NCBI RefSeq assembly: GCF_900009265.2
Contig: NZ_LR735018.1
Location: 318,665 to 382,664 of the forward strand
Origin: Planktothrix paucivesiculata PCC 9631
Lineage (GTDB): Bacteria; Cyanobacteriota; Cyanobacteriia; Cyanobacteriales; Microcoleaceae
Direction: 5' to 3'
DNA: 64,000 nt
Each line of letters starts with the position of its first letter. Position 1 is the first letter of the stretch. Below are positions 1 through 8,382 of the stretch, one piece after another. The position numbers and the translations under genes are program-made. A model generated the notes under the pieces. The model did not search any database. It saw nothing but the letters and a program-made list of their open reading frames with translations, and was not told the origin of the DNA.

Positions 1-2
1 TC

Positions 3-1397
3 GGTCGTCCGATTACTTTTATGGAATTATTGCAAGCCCGTTCTGCGGTGACAGATTTATATATTAATCGGGGTTATATTACCTCCGGGGCATTGATTTC
101 GGCTCAACCATTGACAAATGGAACTGTTACCATTTCAATTTTAGAAGGGAAAGTGACAGAGATTAATATTAAAGGAAAAGGACGTTTAAACCCCAACTAT
201 ATTAAAAGTCGGTTGGAATTAGTGACTCAGAAACCCTTTAATCAAAACCATCTGTTACAAGCCTTACAATTGCTACAACTTGATCCGGTGGTGAAAACAA
301 TTTCGGCGGAATTGGCAACGGGAATTGAACCGGGGGAAAGTATTCTAAATATTGAGTTTCAAACAGCAAAAACTTTTGCTATGAATTTATTTACCAATAA
401 TAATCGATCTCCGGCTGTAGGATCTTGGCAACGGGGAATTGAAGTCAAAGAAGGGAATTTATTAGGACAGGGCGATCGCTTGGAATTGTCCTATAGTAAT
501 ACTCAGGGAAGTAGTATTGGGGATGTTTTTTATACCTTTCCAATTACACGCCGAAATGCCACATTAGGATTTTATTTCAACTCGACTAATAGCCAAATTA
601 TTGAACCGCCTTTTGACGATTTAGATATTAAGGCGAATAGTCGGACGTATGAATTGCGATTTCGCCAACCTATTATTAGAACCCCAACGCAGGAATTAGC
701 ATTAGGATTAACCTTTGCCCGTCGCGAAAGTGATACGAGTATTTTAGGCGTCGGTTTTCCCCTATCCAGGGGCTCAGAAGAAGACGGAAAAACCAGACTT
801 TCTGTTTTGCGGTTTTCTCAAGAATATACCAATCAAGGGCCGAAACAGGTCTTAGCAGCGCGATCTCAACTCAGTTTTGGAGTCGGATTATTCGATGCCA
901 CCCTCAGTTCTGATCAACCCGATAGTCAATATTTTTCCTGGCGAGGTCAAGCCCAGTGGGTACGTTTATTAGCGCCGGAAACGATTTTTTTACTCCGTTC
1001 TGATATTCAACTTACCAATCAAGAATTACTGGCTTTAGAACAAATGGGACTCGGAGGTTTGGAGAGTGTGCGAGGGTATCGTCAAGATGTTTTGTTACGA
1101 GATAATGTGGTGTTTGCTTCCGCCGAATTACGTTATCCAATTTTGAGAACAAAAAATGGTGAAGGAGTCTTACAAATCACACCCTTTATGGATTTTGGTC
1201 AGGCTTGGAATGTTCCAGGAGAATTAGTATTACCCGATCGCACATTATTATCCATTGGGTTAGGATTAAGATGGCAATATAGCGATCGCATAACCGCACA
1301 AATTGACTGGGGTATTCCCTTAATTAAAGTGAATTCTAGCGATCGCAACTTACAGGAACAAGGGATTTATTTCCTATTAAATTGGAAACCCTTCTAA
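3..1397 (+). CDS. FhaC/ShlB-type two-partner secretion transporter, 5' end outside window
   Basis: This is an outer-membrane transporter of the TpsB/Omp85 superfamily, which moves large TpsA exoproteins across the outer membrane. The frame is open to the window edge: codons upstream of the first ATG (position 21) read GRPITF, continuous with the typical POTRA sequence, so the true start lies outside the window. The N-terminal part (about residues 1-115) is a POTRA-type domain with the motif INRGYITSGA. The rest is rich in alternating beta strands ending in an aromatic C-terminus (NWKPF), as expected of a 16-strand barrel. The loop motif SVRGYRQ near residue 350 matches the conserved VRGY element of the family. 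No TpsA partner is visible downstream, so it may lie upstream or elsewhere. Confidence 0.85.
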   Translation, partial: GRPITFMELLQARSAVTDLYINRGYITSGALISAQPLTNGTVTISILEGKVTEINIKGKGRLNPNYIKSRLELVTQKPFNQNHLLQALQLLQLDPVVKTISAELATGIEPGESILNIEFQTAKTFAMNLFTNNNRSPAVGSWQRGIEVKEGNLLGQGDRLELSYSNTQGSSIGDVFYTFPITRRNATLGFYFNSTNSQIIEPPFDDLDIKANSRTYELRFRQPIIRTPTQELALGLTFARRESDTSILGVGFPLSRGSEEDGKTRLSVLRFSQEYTNQGPKQVLAARSQLSFGVGLFDATLSSDQPDSQYFSWRGQAQWVRLLAPETIFLLRSDIQLTNQELLALEQMGLGGLESVRGYRQDVLLRDNVVFASAELRYPILRTKNGEGVLQITPFMDFGQAWNVPGELVLPDRTLLSIGLGLRWQYSDRITAQIDWGIPLIKVNSSDRNLQEQGIYFLLNWKPF

Positions 1398-1698
1398 CGC
1401 CGTAGTCAGCCCTTTAGGGTTTTCTTACCCCAAATCAAAGATCAGTTCCCTGAATAAATTGAATTTCAGTATCAAAAATGACAATTAACTTCAGGAAAAA
1501 ATCATAATTTCCGGTTTAGATTCCCTTGTCACCGTGGAAATTCTAAGGGAAAAGGCTCAATTTATAGACAAATTCCAGCAACTAATTATACAATGGAGGG
1601 TAACACCTATCAGGGTAACGTTCAATTTGATTTTCTTCCATCTTGTATTAACAAATGGAGTTTTCCTAACCAAATTTTGACTGAGGGAGTGTCAAATC
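1398..1698. other. Intergenic gap before the histidine kinase gene
   Basis: This 301-base gap between two plus-strand genes is AT-rich. A weak hairpin (CCCTTTAGGG followed by TTTTCTT) lies about 10 bases after the transporter stop and may act as a terminator. Two short elements containing GGGTAACA/AGGGTAACG occur at about 1597-1620. A ribosome binding site (GAGGGAG, 1684-1689) sits before the kinase GTG start. I saw no other gene. Confidence 0.4.
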
Positions 1699-3819
1699 GT
1701 GGATAAACAAGTTCAACCCACTAATGTTTCCAACCCTGATCAGCCCCCGGGGGAATGTGTTCCCGTCCCAGATTCTGTCCACTCTGATCCAGATTATTTC
1801 CGCCACTTCGTAGAATATCTACCGACAGCAATGGCTATGGTTGACCCGCAACTGCGATATTTAGCCGTATCCCGTCAATGGCAACAAGACTATGGCGAAG
1901 GAAATCTTAATTTAATCGGTTCTTCTCATCAACAATGGTTTCCCCATTTACCCGAAATTTGGTATCAGAATGCCGAACAATCTTTAGAGGGGAAATTGCC
2001 CCGTTGGGAACTCGAAACTTATCACCCTATAGATCAAGGTTCTATGGAGTGGAATAAATGGGTAGTTCAACCTTGGAAAACTGCATCAGGAACCATTGGG
2101 GGGTTAATTTTATATTTGGAAGTGATTACCCCTCAAAAACAATTACAAGAAAAAATAAAACTGACTCAAAAAGCTTTTGATCAGGCGGGAACAGCTATTT
2201 TCTGGATGAGTTTAGAAGGGAATTTTTGCTATGTCAATCAATCGGTCTGTCGGATGTTGGGGTATACGGAAAGTGAATTACTGCAACTGAATATTCATAA
2301 TATTGATCCCGATTTAACCGCCGTGGTTTGGCAAGAATACTGTCAAGAATTAAAACAAAAAGGATCATTAACCTTTGAATCCAGTTATCAAAGAAAATCC
2401 GGTTCTATTTTTCCGGTTAATTTTAAAATTAATTATTTAGAATTAGAGTCCTCTGCTCCCCATTTAACCGTTGAAACCCAATTCGGAGCAGTGTCGGTGC
2501 CGGGTTTACCCTTAATTTGTGGTTTTGCCTATGATATTTCTGAACAAAAAACCACATCCTCTGCAATTTTAGCCTCCAAGGATCAATTAGAAGCGGTATT
2601 AAATGCCGTCCCCGGATTAGTTTCTTGGATTAGTTCCGATTTAAAATATTTAGGGGTGAATCGCCATTTAGCAAATTCCTATAATGTTCCGGCGGAAACC
2701 TTCATCGGGAAAGAGGTGGGATTTCTCCAAACTAGCCCAGAATTTAATCAATTTGTCTATGAATTTTTCGCTCAAGATCATTGGAAAAGTTCACGGGAAT
2801 TGACAGCCAATGTCCGAGGACTTCCTTGCACCTATTTAATTGTCGCCCAAAAATATCACCGAGGTTCGGCGGCGGTTTTTGTCGGATTAGATATTACCGA
2901 TCGCCAACAAATGGAACAGGCATTACGCCAAAGTGAAGAACAAGAAGCTAAACGACGAGCCGAATTAGAAACCATTTTAACTCAGCTTCAACGCACCCAA
3001 ACCCAACTTATTCAAACCGAAAAAATGTCATCTTTGGGGCAGTTGGTGGCGGGAATTGCCCATGAAATTAATAATCCAGTCAGTTTTATTTCGGGAAATA
3101 TTGTTCATGCTAAAAATTATATTGAAGATTTAATGAATTTAGTGACTTTATATCAAAAGCATTATCCTGAACTGATTCCTGAAATTGCCGATGAGATAGA
3201 AGAAGTTAATTTGAGCTTTTTAAAGCAGGATTTACCCCGAATGTTAGAATCGATGAAAGTCGGGGCAGAACGGATTCGAGATGTGGTGCGATCGCTACGT
3301 CATTTCACCCGTTTAGATGAATCTCAAATAAAGTTTGTTGATATTCATGAAGGGCTAGATAGTACCATTTTAATCTTACAAAATCGTCTACAAGCCAAAG
3401 CCGGAAGATCGGGCATTACTTTAGTTAAGGAATATAGTGCGTTACCCAAGGTGGGTTGCTATGCAGGACAACTAAATCAAGTGTTTATGAATTTACTTAC
3501 CTACACCATTGATCGTTTAGAAGCCACCAGTTTTAAGGATGATTTAGGGGATCAACCTAAGATTATCATTCGCACCTATTTAGAGAACGAAAATACCGTG
3601 GCTATTTCGATCGCCGATAATGGAATTGGGATGTCGGAAATAGAACGAAAAAGTATTTTTGATCCCTTTATTCCCCCACAATTACAGGGAAAAGGCACCA
3701 GTTTAGGATTATCAATTGCTTATCATTTAGTCACGGACAAACACCACGGGGAACTCACCTGTTTCTCGGCATTAGGAACCGGAACTAACTTTTTAATTGA
3801 AATTCCTTTAAAGAATTAG
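1699..3819 (+). CDS. Three-PAS-domain sensor histidine kinase
   Basis: A soluble-looking sensor kinase with no obvious membrane segment, so it probably acts in the cytoplasm. PAS-like domains lie at about residues 32-145, 153-285 and 292-405. The second contains the pattern GTAIFWMSLEG...YVNQS and the third SWISSDLKYLGVN. A coiled coil follows at 405-445. The HisKA H-box is at about 446-463 with His455 in AGIAHEINNP. The HATPase domain runs from about 560 to the end, with the G1 box ADNGIGM and a G2-like GTSLGLSI. The N-box asparagine is in NQVFMNLL. It starts at GTG 1699, chosen for the GAGGGAG ribosome site. No response regulator is adjacent, so this is an orphan kinase whose signal is unknown. 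Confidence 0.85.
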   Translation: MDKQVQPTNVSNPDQPPGECVPVPDSVHSDPDYFRHFVEYLPTAMAMVDPQLRYLAVSRQWQQDYGEGNLNLIGSSHQQWFPHLPEIWYQNAEQSLEGKLPRWELETYHPIDQGSMEWNKWVVQPWKTASGTIGGLILYLEVITPQKQLQEKIKLTQKAFDQAGTAIFWMSLEGNFCYVNQSVCRMLGYTESELLQLNIHNIDPDLTAVVWQEYCQELKQKGSLTFESSYQRKSGSIFPVNFKINYLELESSAPHLTVETQFGAVSVPGLPLICGFAYDISEQKTTSSAILASKDQLEAVLNAVPGLVSWISSDLKYLGVNRHLANSYNVPAETFIGKEVGFLQTSPEFNQFVYEFFAQDHWKSSRELTANVRGLPCTYLIVAQKYHRGSAAVFVGLDITDRQQMEQALRQSEEQEAKRRAELETILTQLQRTQTQLIQTEKMSSLGQLVAGIAHEINNPVSFISGNIVHAKNYIEDLMNLVTLYQKHYPELIPEIADEIEEVNLSFLKQDLPRMLESMKVGAERIRDVVRSLRHFTRLDESQIKFVDIHEGLDSTILILQNRLQAKAGRSGITLVKEYSALPKVGCYAGQLNQVFMNLLTYTIDRLEATSFKDDLGDQPKIIIRTYLENENTVAISIADNGIGMSEIERKSIFDPFIPPQLQGKGTSLGLSIAYHLVTDKHHGELTCFSALGTGTNFLIEIPLKN

Positions 3820-3905
3820 ACTTTAGTAATCGTTAATTTATGAATCCCCAACCGACCAGGATACTGGCACTACTCACCCCAAGGAATAACAAAAGCAAAT
3901 TGTAA

Positions 3906-4059
3906 CTAATTCTTTAAGGGTTCGCATAATCCAAGTTCTGCTATTAATTGTTCATGAGAAATATTATTATATAGATTCTTCTATTAAATTTTCCAAGTAA
4001 GTAAAAGCTTGCGATCGCCCTCGTAAAAAGTCGATTAAAACATCGGTATCAATATTCTT
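3906..4059 (-). pseudogene. Decayed PIN-domain toxin remnant
   Basis: Directly overlapping the end of the antitoxin gene, the minus strand reads NIDTDVLIDFLRGRSQAF and then TYLENLIEESI, the characteristic first beta strand and helix of VapC-like PIN toxins (about 130 residues when complete). A stop follows at 3967-3969. A second fragment in another frame (NISHEQLIAELGLCEPLKN) runs to a stop at 3906. There is no ATG before the PIN sequence; an in-frame TAG precedes it. What remains is therefore far too short and shifted to make an active nuclease. The antitoxin next door would be an orphan. Confidence 0.6.
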
Positions 4060-4258
4060 CTAAAAACTGCATTAGTTGATCAATATCCGAGGAAAATTTT
4101 AGTTTTCCTTCTTTCTCGTTCTGTTTGGCTAATAAATAGTTTTGATAAATTTCGTCACGTTGCTCTTCTCTTAAAAACTGTTCCAAAAGAGATTGTATCT
4201 CTTTTGTTTCGCCCAATGATAGGGTTTTAATAGCTTCTACGACTTCACTAAAGGTCAT
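4049..4258 (-). CDS. Small antitoxin-like protein, orphaned
   Basis: A 69-residue acidic helical protein. Its N-terminus (MTFSEVVEAIKTLSLGE) and the central LLEQFLREEQ pattern resemble the small cyanobacterial antitoxins encoded just before PIN toxins. A strong ribosome site (AAGGAG, 4265-4270) lies six bases before the ATG, so translation is likely intact. Its stop overlaps the PIN remnant, the usual toxin-antitoxin coupling. I infer an antitoxin role from size and neighbours only; no DNA-binding motif is certain. It may be kept to neutralise a related toxin elsewhere or may be on the way to loss. Confidence 0.6.
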   Translation of the reverse strand: MTFSEVVEAIKTLSLGETKEIQSLLEQFLREEQRDEIYQNYLLAKQNEKEGKLKFSSDIDQLMQFLEEY

Positions 4259-4308
4259 ATTTATCTCCTTAAAAATTTTATATTTTTGTTTCTATAGATA
4301 GTTTATCA

Positions 4309-4424
4309 GCGATCGCCTCTAACTCAAAACCTATACCCTGATCGCTCCCTCATTTTAGCTTTGCGATCGCCTCTAACTCAAAACCGATACACTGATCGCT
4401 GTCTCATTTTAGCTTTGCGATCGC
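4309..4424. repeat. 54-bp tandem repeat, two copies plus a partial third
   Basis: Two adjacent units (4309-4362 and 4363-4416) start with GCGATCGCCTCTAACTC and end with CTCATTTTAGCTTT. They differ at four positions, and a third GCGATCGC opens at 4417. The unit begins with the HIP1 octamer. Confidence 0.9.
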
Positions 4425-4566
4425 ATCCACAGTTACAGCTTAAAGTGCAATCTGGCTTCTGGTTAGTGCTACCAGAGAAAAGCAATTCTGGGTTTCCTGT
4501 TGTCAACCCAGCCTACGAAGCGGCGATCACTTCAATTATCTATCTGCTAAAGGGTTTGCGGTATGC

Positions 4567-4605
4567 GATCGCTATTACTGTGAGTCGTAATTTTTAGGCG
4601 ATCGC
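4567..4605 (+). repeat. 39-bp HIP1-bounded dispersed repeat, copy A
   Basis: The core begins GATCGCTATTACTGTGAG and ends TTTTTAGGCGATCGC. Copies B (6185-6223) and C (6988-7026) have exactly the same length and orientation, with a handful of substitutions. This copy lies upstream of the Mrr-type gene. Confidence 0.9.
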
Positions 4606-4900
4606 TTTTAAAATTGAGAGACGATCTCACTTCATCAAAGAAAGTGATCGCAATAACCCACAATCAGGTTATCATTTCCCATAGCTCGGTTGCGTTCCTT
4701 AAGATAACCTACAAGAGCGGAGATCGAACTAAGAGGCTAGTACACTGCGGCGTAAGTGAACGAACCATTTTCAAGCCTTGTAATCAATCAAATTTTCGGA
4801 GCTTTTAATGGTTATGTTATTTACGCCAACCTGTACTAGATCGGTGATCGCACTTCTTGATATAATCTCAGGAAAGCCTTGCCCTCAAAATCATAAAACA

Positions 4901-6046
4901 ATGAATACCAATAAACAGGAAAGAAGACTTAGCGATAAAGTAAAAAATCTTTCAGAGATTGGAGAGTTTTTTGAATTGCAACTGATAATAGGTGACTATT
5001 TAAACCAATTTGGCATTGAGTGGATAATCAATGAAATTATCGAAGCATTAGATTATAAACAACATAATATTCCTTTAATCAATGAGCTTTTAGATTTTGT
5101 ATTCGCCCATGATTTCATCAAGAAAGATGAAAATTCAATCGATGTGATTGAAATATACTTAGTTAATAAAAAATATAAACTTATTCGTTTATCTGCTATT
5201 AAAAATATTGCTAAATTAAGACCTCAGAAAAGCTCAATTCTTTTAGTTCAAATATTAAATGATAAAGAGGAATCTAGAGAAATTAAATTATCGGTTTTAA
5301 AGTCTTTACGTTATGCGAACTTAACCAATAATGATATGCAAATATTCTTAAATATTTTTCAAGAAAATGACGAAGAAATAAATTTAAAAGCTATGGATAT
5401 TTTGGAATGCCATCATCATAAAGCTCCTGTTGTAAAAGTACAGAAAGAATTAGAAAAATTTCTATCTTCACCCAACATAAAACTTAAGTGTAAAGCAATA
5501 GAATTGTTAGGCTTATTTTGCGAAATCGATATAATCGAAAGATTGTATTGTATTTCTACTCTTAATTTTTCCGAAAAATCAGTTCAAGACTCTCTAAACA
5601 CAATGATTAAAACGTTAATGAGTAAGCCGATTAATATTCTTTATATTCGTCCTGAGAATTTTGAATATTTAACCAAAAAATTATTTCAAAGCTTAAATTA
5701 TGATGATGTGGAACAAACCCGTAATAATAAGGATGATGGAATAGATATTATTGCTTATAAAAAAGGATTCGGTCTTATGGAAAATAAAAAACAATGTGTT
5801 GTTGCACAATGTAAAAGATATACAAAAAATAAAATAACAAGAAAAGAAATTCAAGAATTATTGAATGCTATGCAAAATCATGGTGCAACGGAAGGGTACT
5901 TTATTACAACATCCTCTTTTGCTCAAGACGCTGAAGAATTAGCCGATCAAAATGGTCACATTATATTACTCGATAAAGTCAAACTACAACAACAGCTTGA
6001 TAAAACTTTTGGAATGAATAAATATTGTATTGTTAACCATAATTAA
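4901..6046 (+). CDS. HEAT-like repeat protein with Mrr-type (PD-(D/E)XK) nuclease domain
   Basis: A 381-residue protein. The N-terminal two thirds (about residues 15-245) are helical with paired-helix repeats of HEAT type (for example LIRLSAIKNIAKL and LKCKAIELLGLF). The C-terminal 130 residues form a restriction-endonuclease-like Mrr domain: helix RPENFEYLTKKLF, then DDGIDIIA (Asp at about 282), then VVAQCKRY, giving the D...QxK catalytic pattern with Lys at about 305. Mrr domains cut DNA, often methylated DNA, in type IV restriction. I chose ATG 4901 because a TATAAT box lies just upstream. An in-frame ATG at 4808 has a GGAG site but would add 31 residues that look unlike protein. AT-rich codon use and flanking repeats suggest acquisition. 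The defence role is inference. Confidence 0.75.
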   Translation: MNTNKQERRLSDKVKNLSEIGEFFELQLIIGDYLNQFGIEWIINEIIEALDYKQHNIPLINELLDFVFAHDFIKKDENSIDVIEIYLVNKKYKLIRLSAIKNIAKLRPQKSSILLVQILNDKEESREIKLSVLKSLRYANLTNNDMQIFLNIFQENDEEINLKAMDILECHHHKAPVVKVQKELEKFLSSPNIKLKCKAIELLGLFCEIDIIERLYCISTLNFSEKSVQDSLNTMIKTLMSKPINILYIRPENFEYLTKKLFQSLNYDDVEQTRNNKDDGIDIIAYKKGFGLMENKKQCVVAQCKRYTKNKITRKEIQELLNAMQNHGATEGYFITTSSFAQDAEELADQNGHIILLDKVKLQQQLDKTFGMNKYCIVNHN

Positions 6047-6184
6047 GCCGCCTTATTTAATATAATTTATCGAAATAAAAGCCATTTTATGTTTTTTTAA
6101 TCAACAATGCTTACAAACAATAAGAAATTACGAGATATATAAAAACTCTGGTTTAATAAAAAATAGCGTTTGTTTTAGTAGCGA

Positions 6185-6223
6185 GATCGCTATTATTGTG
6201 AGGCGGGATTTTTAGGCGATCGC
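6185..6223 (+). repeat. 39-bp HIP1-bounded dispersed repeat, copy B
   Basis: Reads GATCGCTATTATTGTGAG and ends TTTTTAGGCGATCGC. It lies between the Mrr-type gene and the toxin gene and stops one base before the toxin stop codon region. Confidence 0.9.
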
Positions 6224-6224
6224 T

Positions 6225-6644
6225 TCAGTTAATAGACATCAAATTCTCGAAAGGATGACGATTTTTCCATCGGTAAGTATTAAAGTCCCGAAAATCAACA
6301 GATAGAATCCGCCCATGCCCCAAATGTTCGGCAAGAATAATCAATGAAGCGTCCGCTAAATCCATTGGCAGAGAACTATATTGATTCATCAATTCACTGA
6401 TTCTTTTCCCATCTTGAACCTTGAGATCAAAAACCTCAAAAGCACCAATTTCTAAGCTATGAATAAACGTCTGTTGAGCATTTGTGCCTGTACGTTTCAA
6501 GAGAATATGACAAGCTTCCGTAATCACACACCATGTTGTAACCAGAGGCTCATCAATCGTATCTAAAACTTCTTGAGCGAGAACATGATAATCATCACGG
6601 CGATTGATTAATGCTATCCAAAAGCCAGAATCAACGATGACCAT
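6225..6644 (-). CDS. VapC-like PIN-domain toxin
   Basis: A 139-residue PIN-domain ribonuclease, the toxin half of a type II toxin-antitoxin pair. Acidic residues expected for the metal site are present: Asp5 in MVIVDSGFW, Glu in VITEACHIL, Asp in MDLADASLI and Asp in LSVDFRDF. The order and spacing are those of complete PIN domains, in contrast to the remnant at 3.9-4.06 kb. I start it at ATG 6644, which overlaps the end of the antitoxin gene by 14 bases. A longer frame to 6719 only adds antisense-like sequence. Targets are probably RNA, as for the family. Confidence 0.85.
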   Translation of the reverse strand: MVIVDSGFWIALINRRDDYHVLAQEVLDTIDEPLVTTWCVITEACHILLKRTGTNAQQTFIHSLEIGAFEVFDLKVQDGKRISELMNQYSSLPMDLADASLIILAEHLGHGRILSVDFRDFNTYRWKNRHPFENLMSIN

Positions 6645-6894
6645 ATTTTTCGTTAAGACTTTCAGTGAGATATTGCTTGTAATTAACCGACAAATCAGAG
6701 TCCCCTTCAGCACAACCAATCAACCCTGATTCCCTAAGAAGTTGCAAAGGCTTTACAGAGGATTCTTGATATAATTTTTCATAGTAAAGATCGATCGCCG
6801 CTTTCATGATGTCGGACGCACCTTGATTGGTACGCTGGCGAATGTAATTAAACTTATTAGCGCGATCGCTATCGAGCCTTGCATTAACTCTCAT
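6631..6894 (-). CDS. Antitoxin partner of the PIN toxin
   Basis: An 87-residue protein starting MRVNARLDSDRANKF and continuing with the helix-turn pattern IRQRTNQGASDIMKAAIDLYY, which resembles ribbon-helix-helix (CopG/Arc-like) DNA-binding antitoxins. The C-terminal half would bind the toxin. It overlaps the toxin start by 14 bases, so the two are translationally coupled. ATG 6894 is preferred because the ribbon strand begins there; an upstream ATG at 6909 and a TTG at 6924 are alternatives. It probably represses its own promoter, which should lie around 6920-6990 next to repeat copy C. Confidence 0.8.
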   Translation of the reverse strand: MRVNARLDSDRANKFNYIRQRTNQGASDIMKAAIDLYYEKLYQESSVKPLQLLRESGLIGCAEGDSDLSVNYKQYLTESLNEKYGHR

Positions 6895-6987
6895 ATTTTT
6901 GCTTGTCATAACTCTGTATGACAATACTATAGCTCAAAAAATTCAAAGACTCTTACACGATAGTCCGAATTATATTCAGAGTATTGA

Positions 6988-7026
6988 GATCGCTATTACC
7001 GTGAGTCGTGAGTTTTCGGCGATCGC
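6988..7026 (+). repeat. 39-bp HIP1-bounded dispersed repeat, copy C
   Basis: Reads GATCGCTATTACCGTGAG and ends GTTTTCGGCGATCGC. It lies upstream of the antitoxin gene and downstream of dapL, and closes the accessory island. Confidence 0.9.
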
Positions 7027-7033
7027 ATTATTA

Positions 7034-7050
7034 GGTGGGCATTGCCCACC
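7034..7050 (-). terminator. Palindrome after dapL, possible terminator
   Basis: A perfect 7-bp stem (GGTGGGC/GCCCACC) with a three-base loop lies just past the dapL stop. No long T run follows, so it could be only the common GTGGGCAATGCCCAC-type dispersed palindrome. Confidence 0.45.
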
Positions 7051-7057
7051 CAACAAT

Positions 7058-8293
7058 TTAAACCTTAAATTTCTCGGTAATTCTTCGCATTGCTTCTTCT
7101 ACATTTTCCCGACTATTGAAAGCAGAAATACGGAAATATCCTTCACCCGCCGCACCGAAACCAGAACCCGGAGTCCCGACAACATTACAGGTTTGTAATA
7201 GCTTATCAAAGAAATCCCAACTCGATAAACCTTGGGGTGTTTTCACCCAAACATAGGGGGCATTTTCTCCGCCGTAAACACTTAATCCGGCTGCCGTTAA
7301 TTGCTCCCGAATAATTTGGGCGTTTTCCATATAAAATTGAATTAACGCCTTAACTTGGGCTTTTCCTGCTTCCGAATAAACCGCTTCCGCCGCCCGTTGA
7401 ATAATATAAGAAACGCCGTTAAATTTAGTGGCTTGCCGACGATTCCATAACTTCCATAATTCCACATCGGAACCATCTTTAGCCTTAGCTTTTAACCCTT
7501 TAGGCATCACCGTAAAAGCGCAACGGGTTCCGGTAAATCCGGCGGTTTTAGAGAAGGAACGAAACTCAATGGCGCACTCTTTTGCCCCCTCAATTTCATA
7601 GATAGAACGGGGTAAATTAGGGTTAGAAATAAATGCTTCATAGGCGGCATCGTAGAGAATAATAGAACCGTTGGCTTTAGCGTATTCTACCCAGGCGGTT
7701 AAGTGTTCTTTGGTTGCCGTTGCCCCCGTGGGATTATTAGGAAAACACAGATAAATTAAATCCACTTTTTGGGTGGGAATAGCAGCAGTAAAATTATTTT
7801 CCGCCGTAATTGGAATATAAACTAATCCCCCATATTCCCCATTTTCATTAGCATCTCCGGTGTGTCCTGCCATCACATTTGTATCGACATAAACGGGATA
7901 AACCGGGTCAGTAACGGCGATAATATTATCATCTCCAAAAATATCTAAAATATTGCCTGTATCGCATTTTGAACCGTCGGAAATGAAGATTTCATCGGCG
8001 GAAATATCACAACCTCTAGCTTGGAAATCGTGGGCTGCAATTTTTTCGCGTAACCAACCATAGCCCTGTTCCGGGCCATAACCTTTGAAGGTGTCACGGT
8101 TGCCCATGTCTTCGACGGCCTGAAGCATGGCTTGGCGGCAGGCTTGGGGCAAGGGTTCGGTGACGTCCCCAATGCCTAAACGGATGATTTTGGCGTCGGG
8201 GTTGGCTTCTGCAAACGCATTCACCCGGCGGGCAATTTCGGGAAATAGATATCCGGCTTTGAGTTTGAGATAGTTATCGTTCAGGGTTGCCAT
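7058..8293 (-). CDS. dapL: LL-diaminopimelate aminotransferase
   Basis: A pyridoxal-phosphate enzyme that converts tetrahydrodipicolinate directly to LL-diaminopimelate, the route used by cyanobacteria and plants for lysine and peptidoglycan. The 411-residue length is that of the family. The N-terminal [20 protein letters not shown] is typical and decides the start at 8293 rather than the in-frame ATG 18 bases upstream. The PLP lysine is Lys249 in [18 protein letters not shown] and LYDAAYEA are other fold-type I motifs. The gene stands alone on the minus strand. A short inverted repeat (TTCAGT/ACTGAA, 8327-8349) and a TATGAT box lie upstream and may be its control region. Confidence 0.95.
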   Translation of the reverse strand: MATLNDNYLKLKAGYLFPEIARRVNAFAEANPDAKIIRLGIGDVTEPLPQACRQAMLQAVEDMGNRDTFKGYGPEQGYGWLREKIAAHDFQARGCDISADEIFISDGSKCDTGNILDIFGDDNIIAVTDPVYPVYVDTNVMAGHTGDANENGEYGGLVYIPITAENNFTAAIPTQKVDLIYLCFPNNPTGATATKEHLTAWVEYAKANGSIILYDAAYEAFISNPNLPRSIYEIEGAKECAIEFRSFSKTAGFTGTRCAFTVMPKGLKAKAKDGSDVELWKLWNRRQATKFNGVSYIIQRAAEAVYSEAGKAQVKALIQFYMENAQIIREQLTAAGLSVYGGENAPYVWVKTPQGLSSWDFFDKLLQTCNVVGTPGSGFGAAGEGYFRISAFNSRENVEEAMRRITEKFKV

Positions 8294-8382
8294 AGTTGAT
8301 TGCAAATGCAAAATTTAGGGTGTAATTTCAGTGTTCAAAAATAACTGAACCTTCTATCATACAAGGGTTTGGGATCGCTTTT

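Larger units (their letters stand above)
4259..4900. other. Repeat-rich gap without convincing gene
   Basis: This stretch between the orphan antitoxin and the Mrr-type gene holds a 54-bp tandem repeat, one copy of a 39-bp dispersed repeat and several GCGATCGC sites. Two short open frames occur (78 and 64 codons, about 4361-4808), but they run through the repeats, lack clear ribosome sites and resemble nothing I know, so I do not call them genes. A TATAAT box at 4859-4864 lies about 35 bases before the ATG of the next gene and may be its -10 element. Confidence 0.5.

Noticed and set aside
4361..4808. Two short plus-strand open frames of 78 and 64 codons
   Set aside because: They cross the 54-bp and 39-bp repeats, lack good ribosome sites and have no recognisable protein pattern.
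7945..8172. 75-codon minus-strand frame inside dapL
   Set aside because: It overlaps the clearly coding dapL frame on the same strand and has no independent support.
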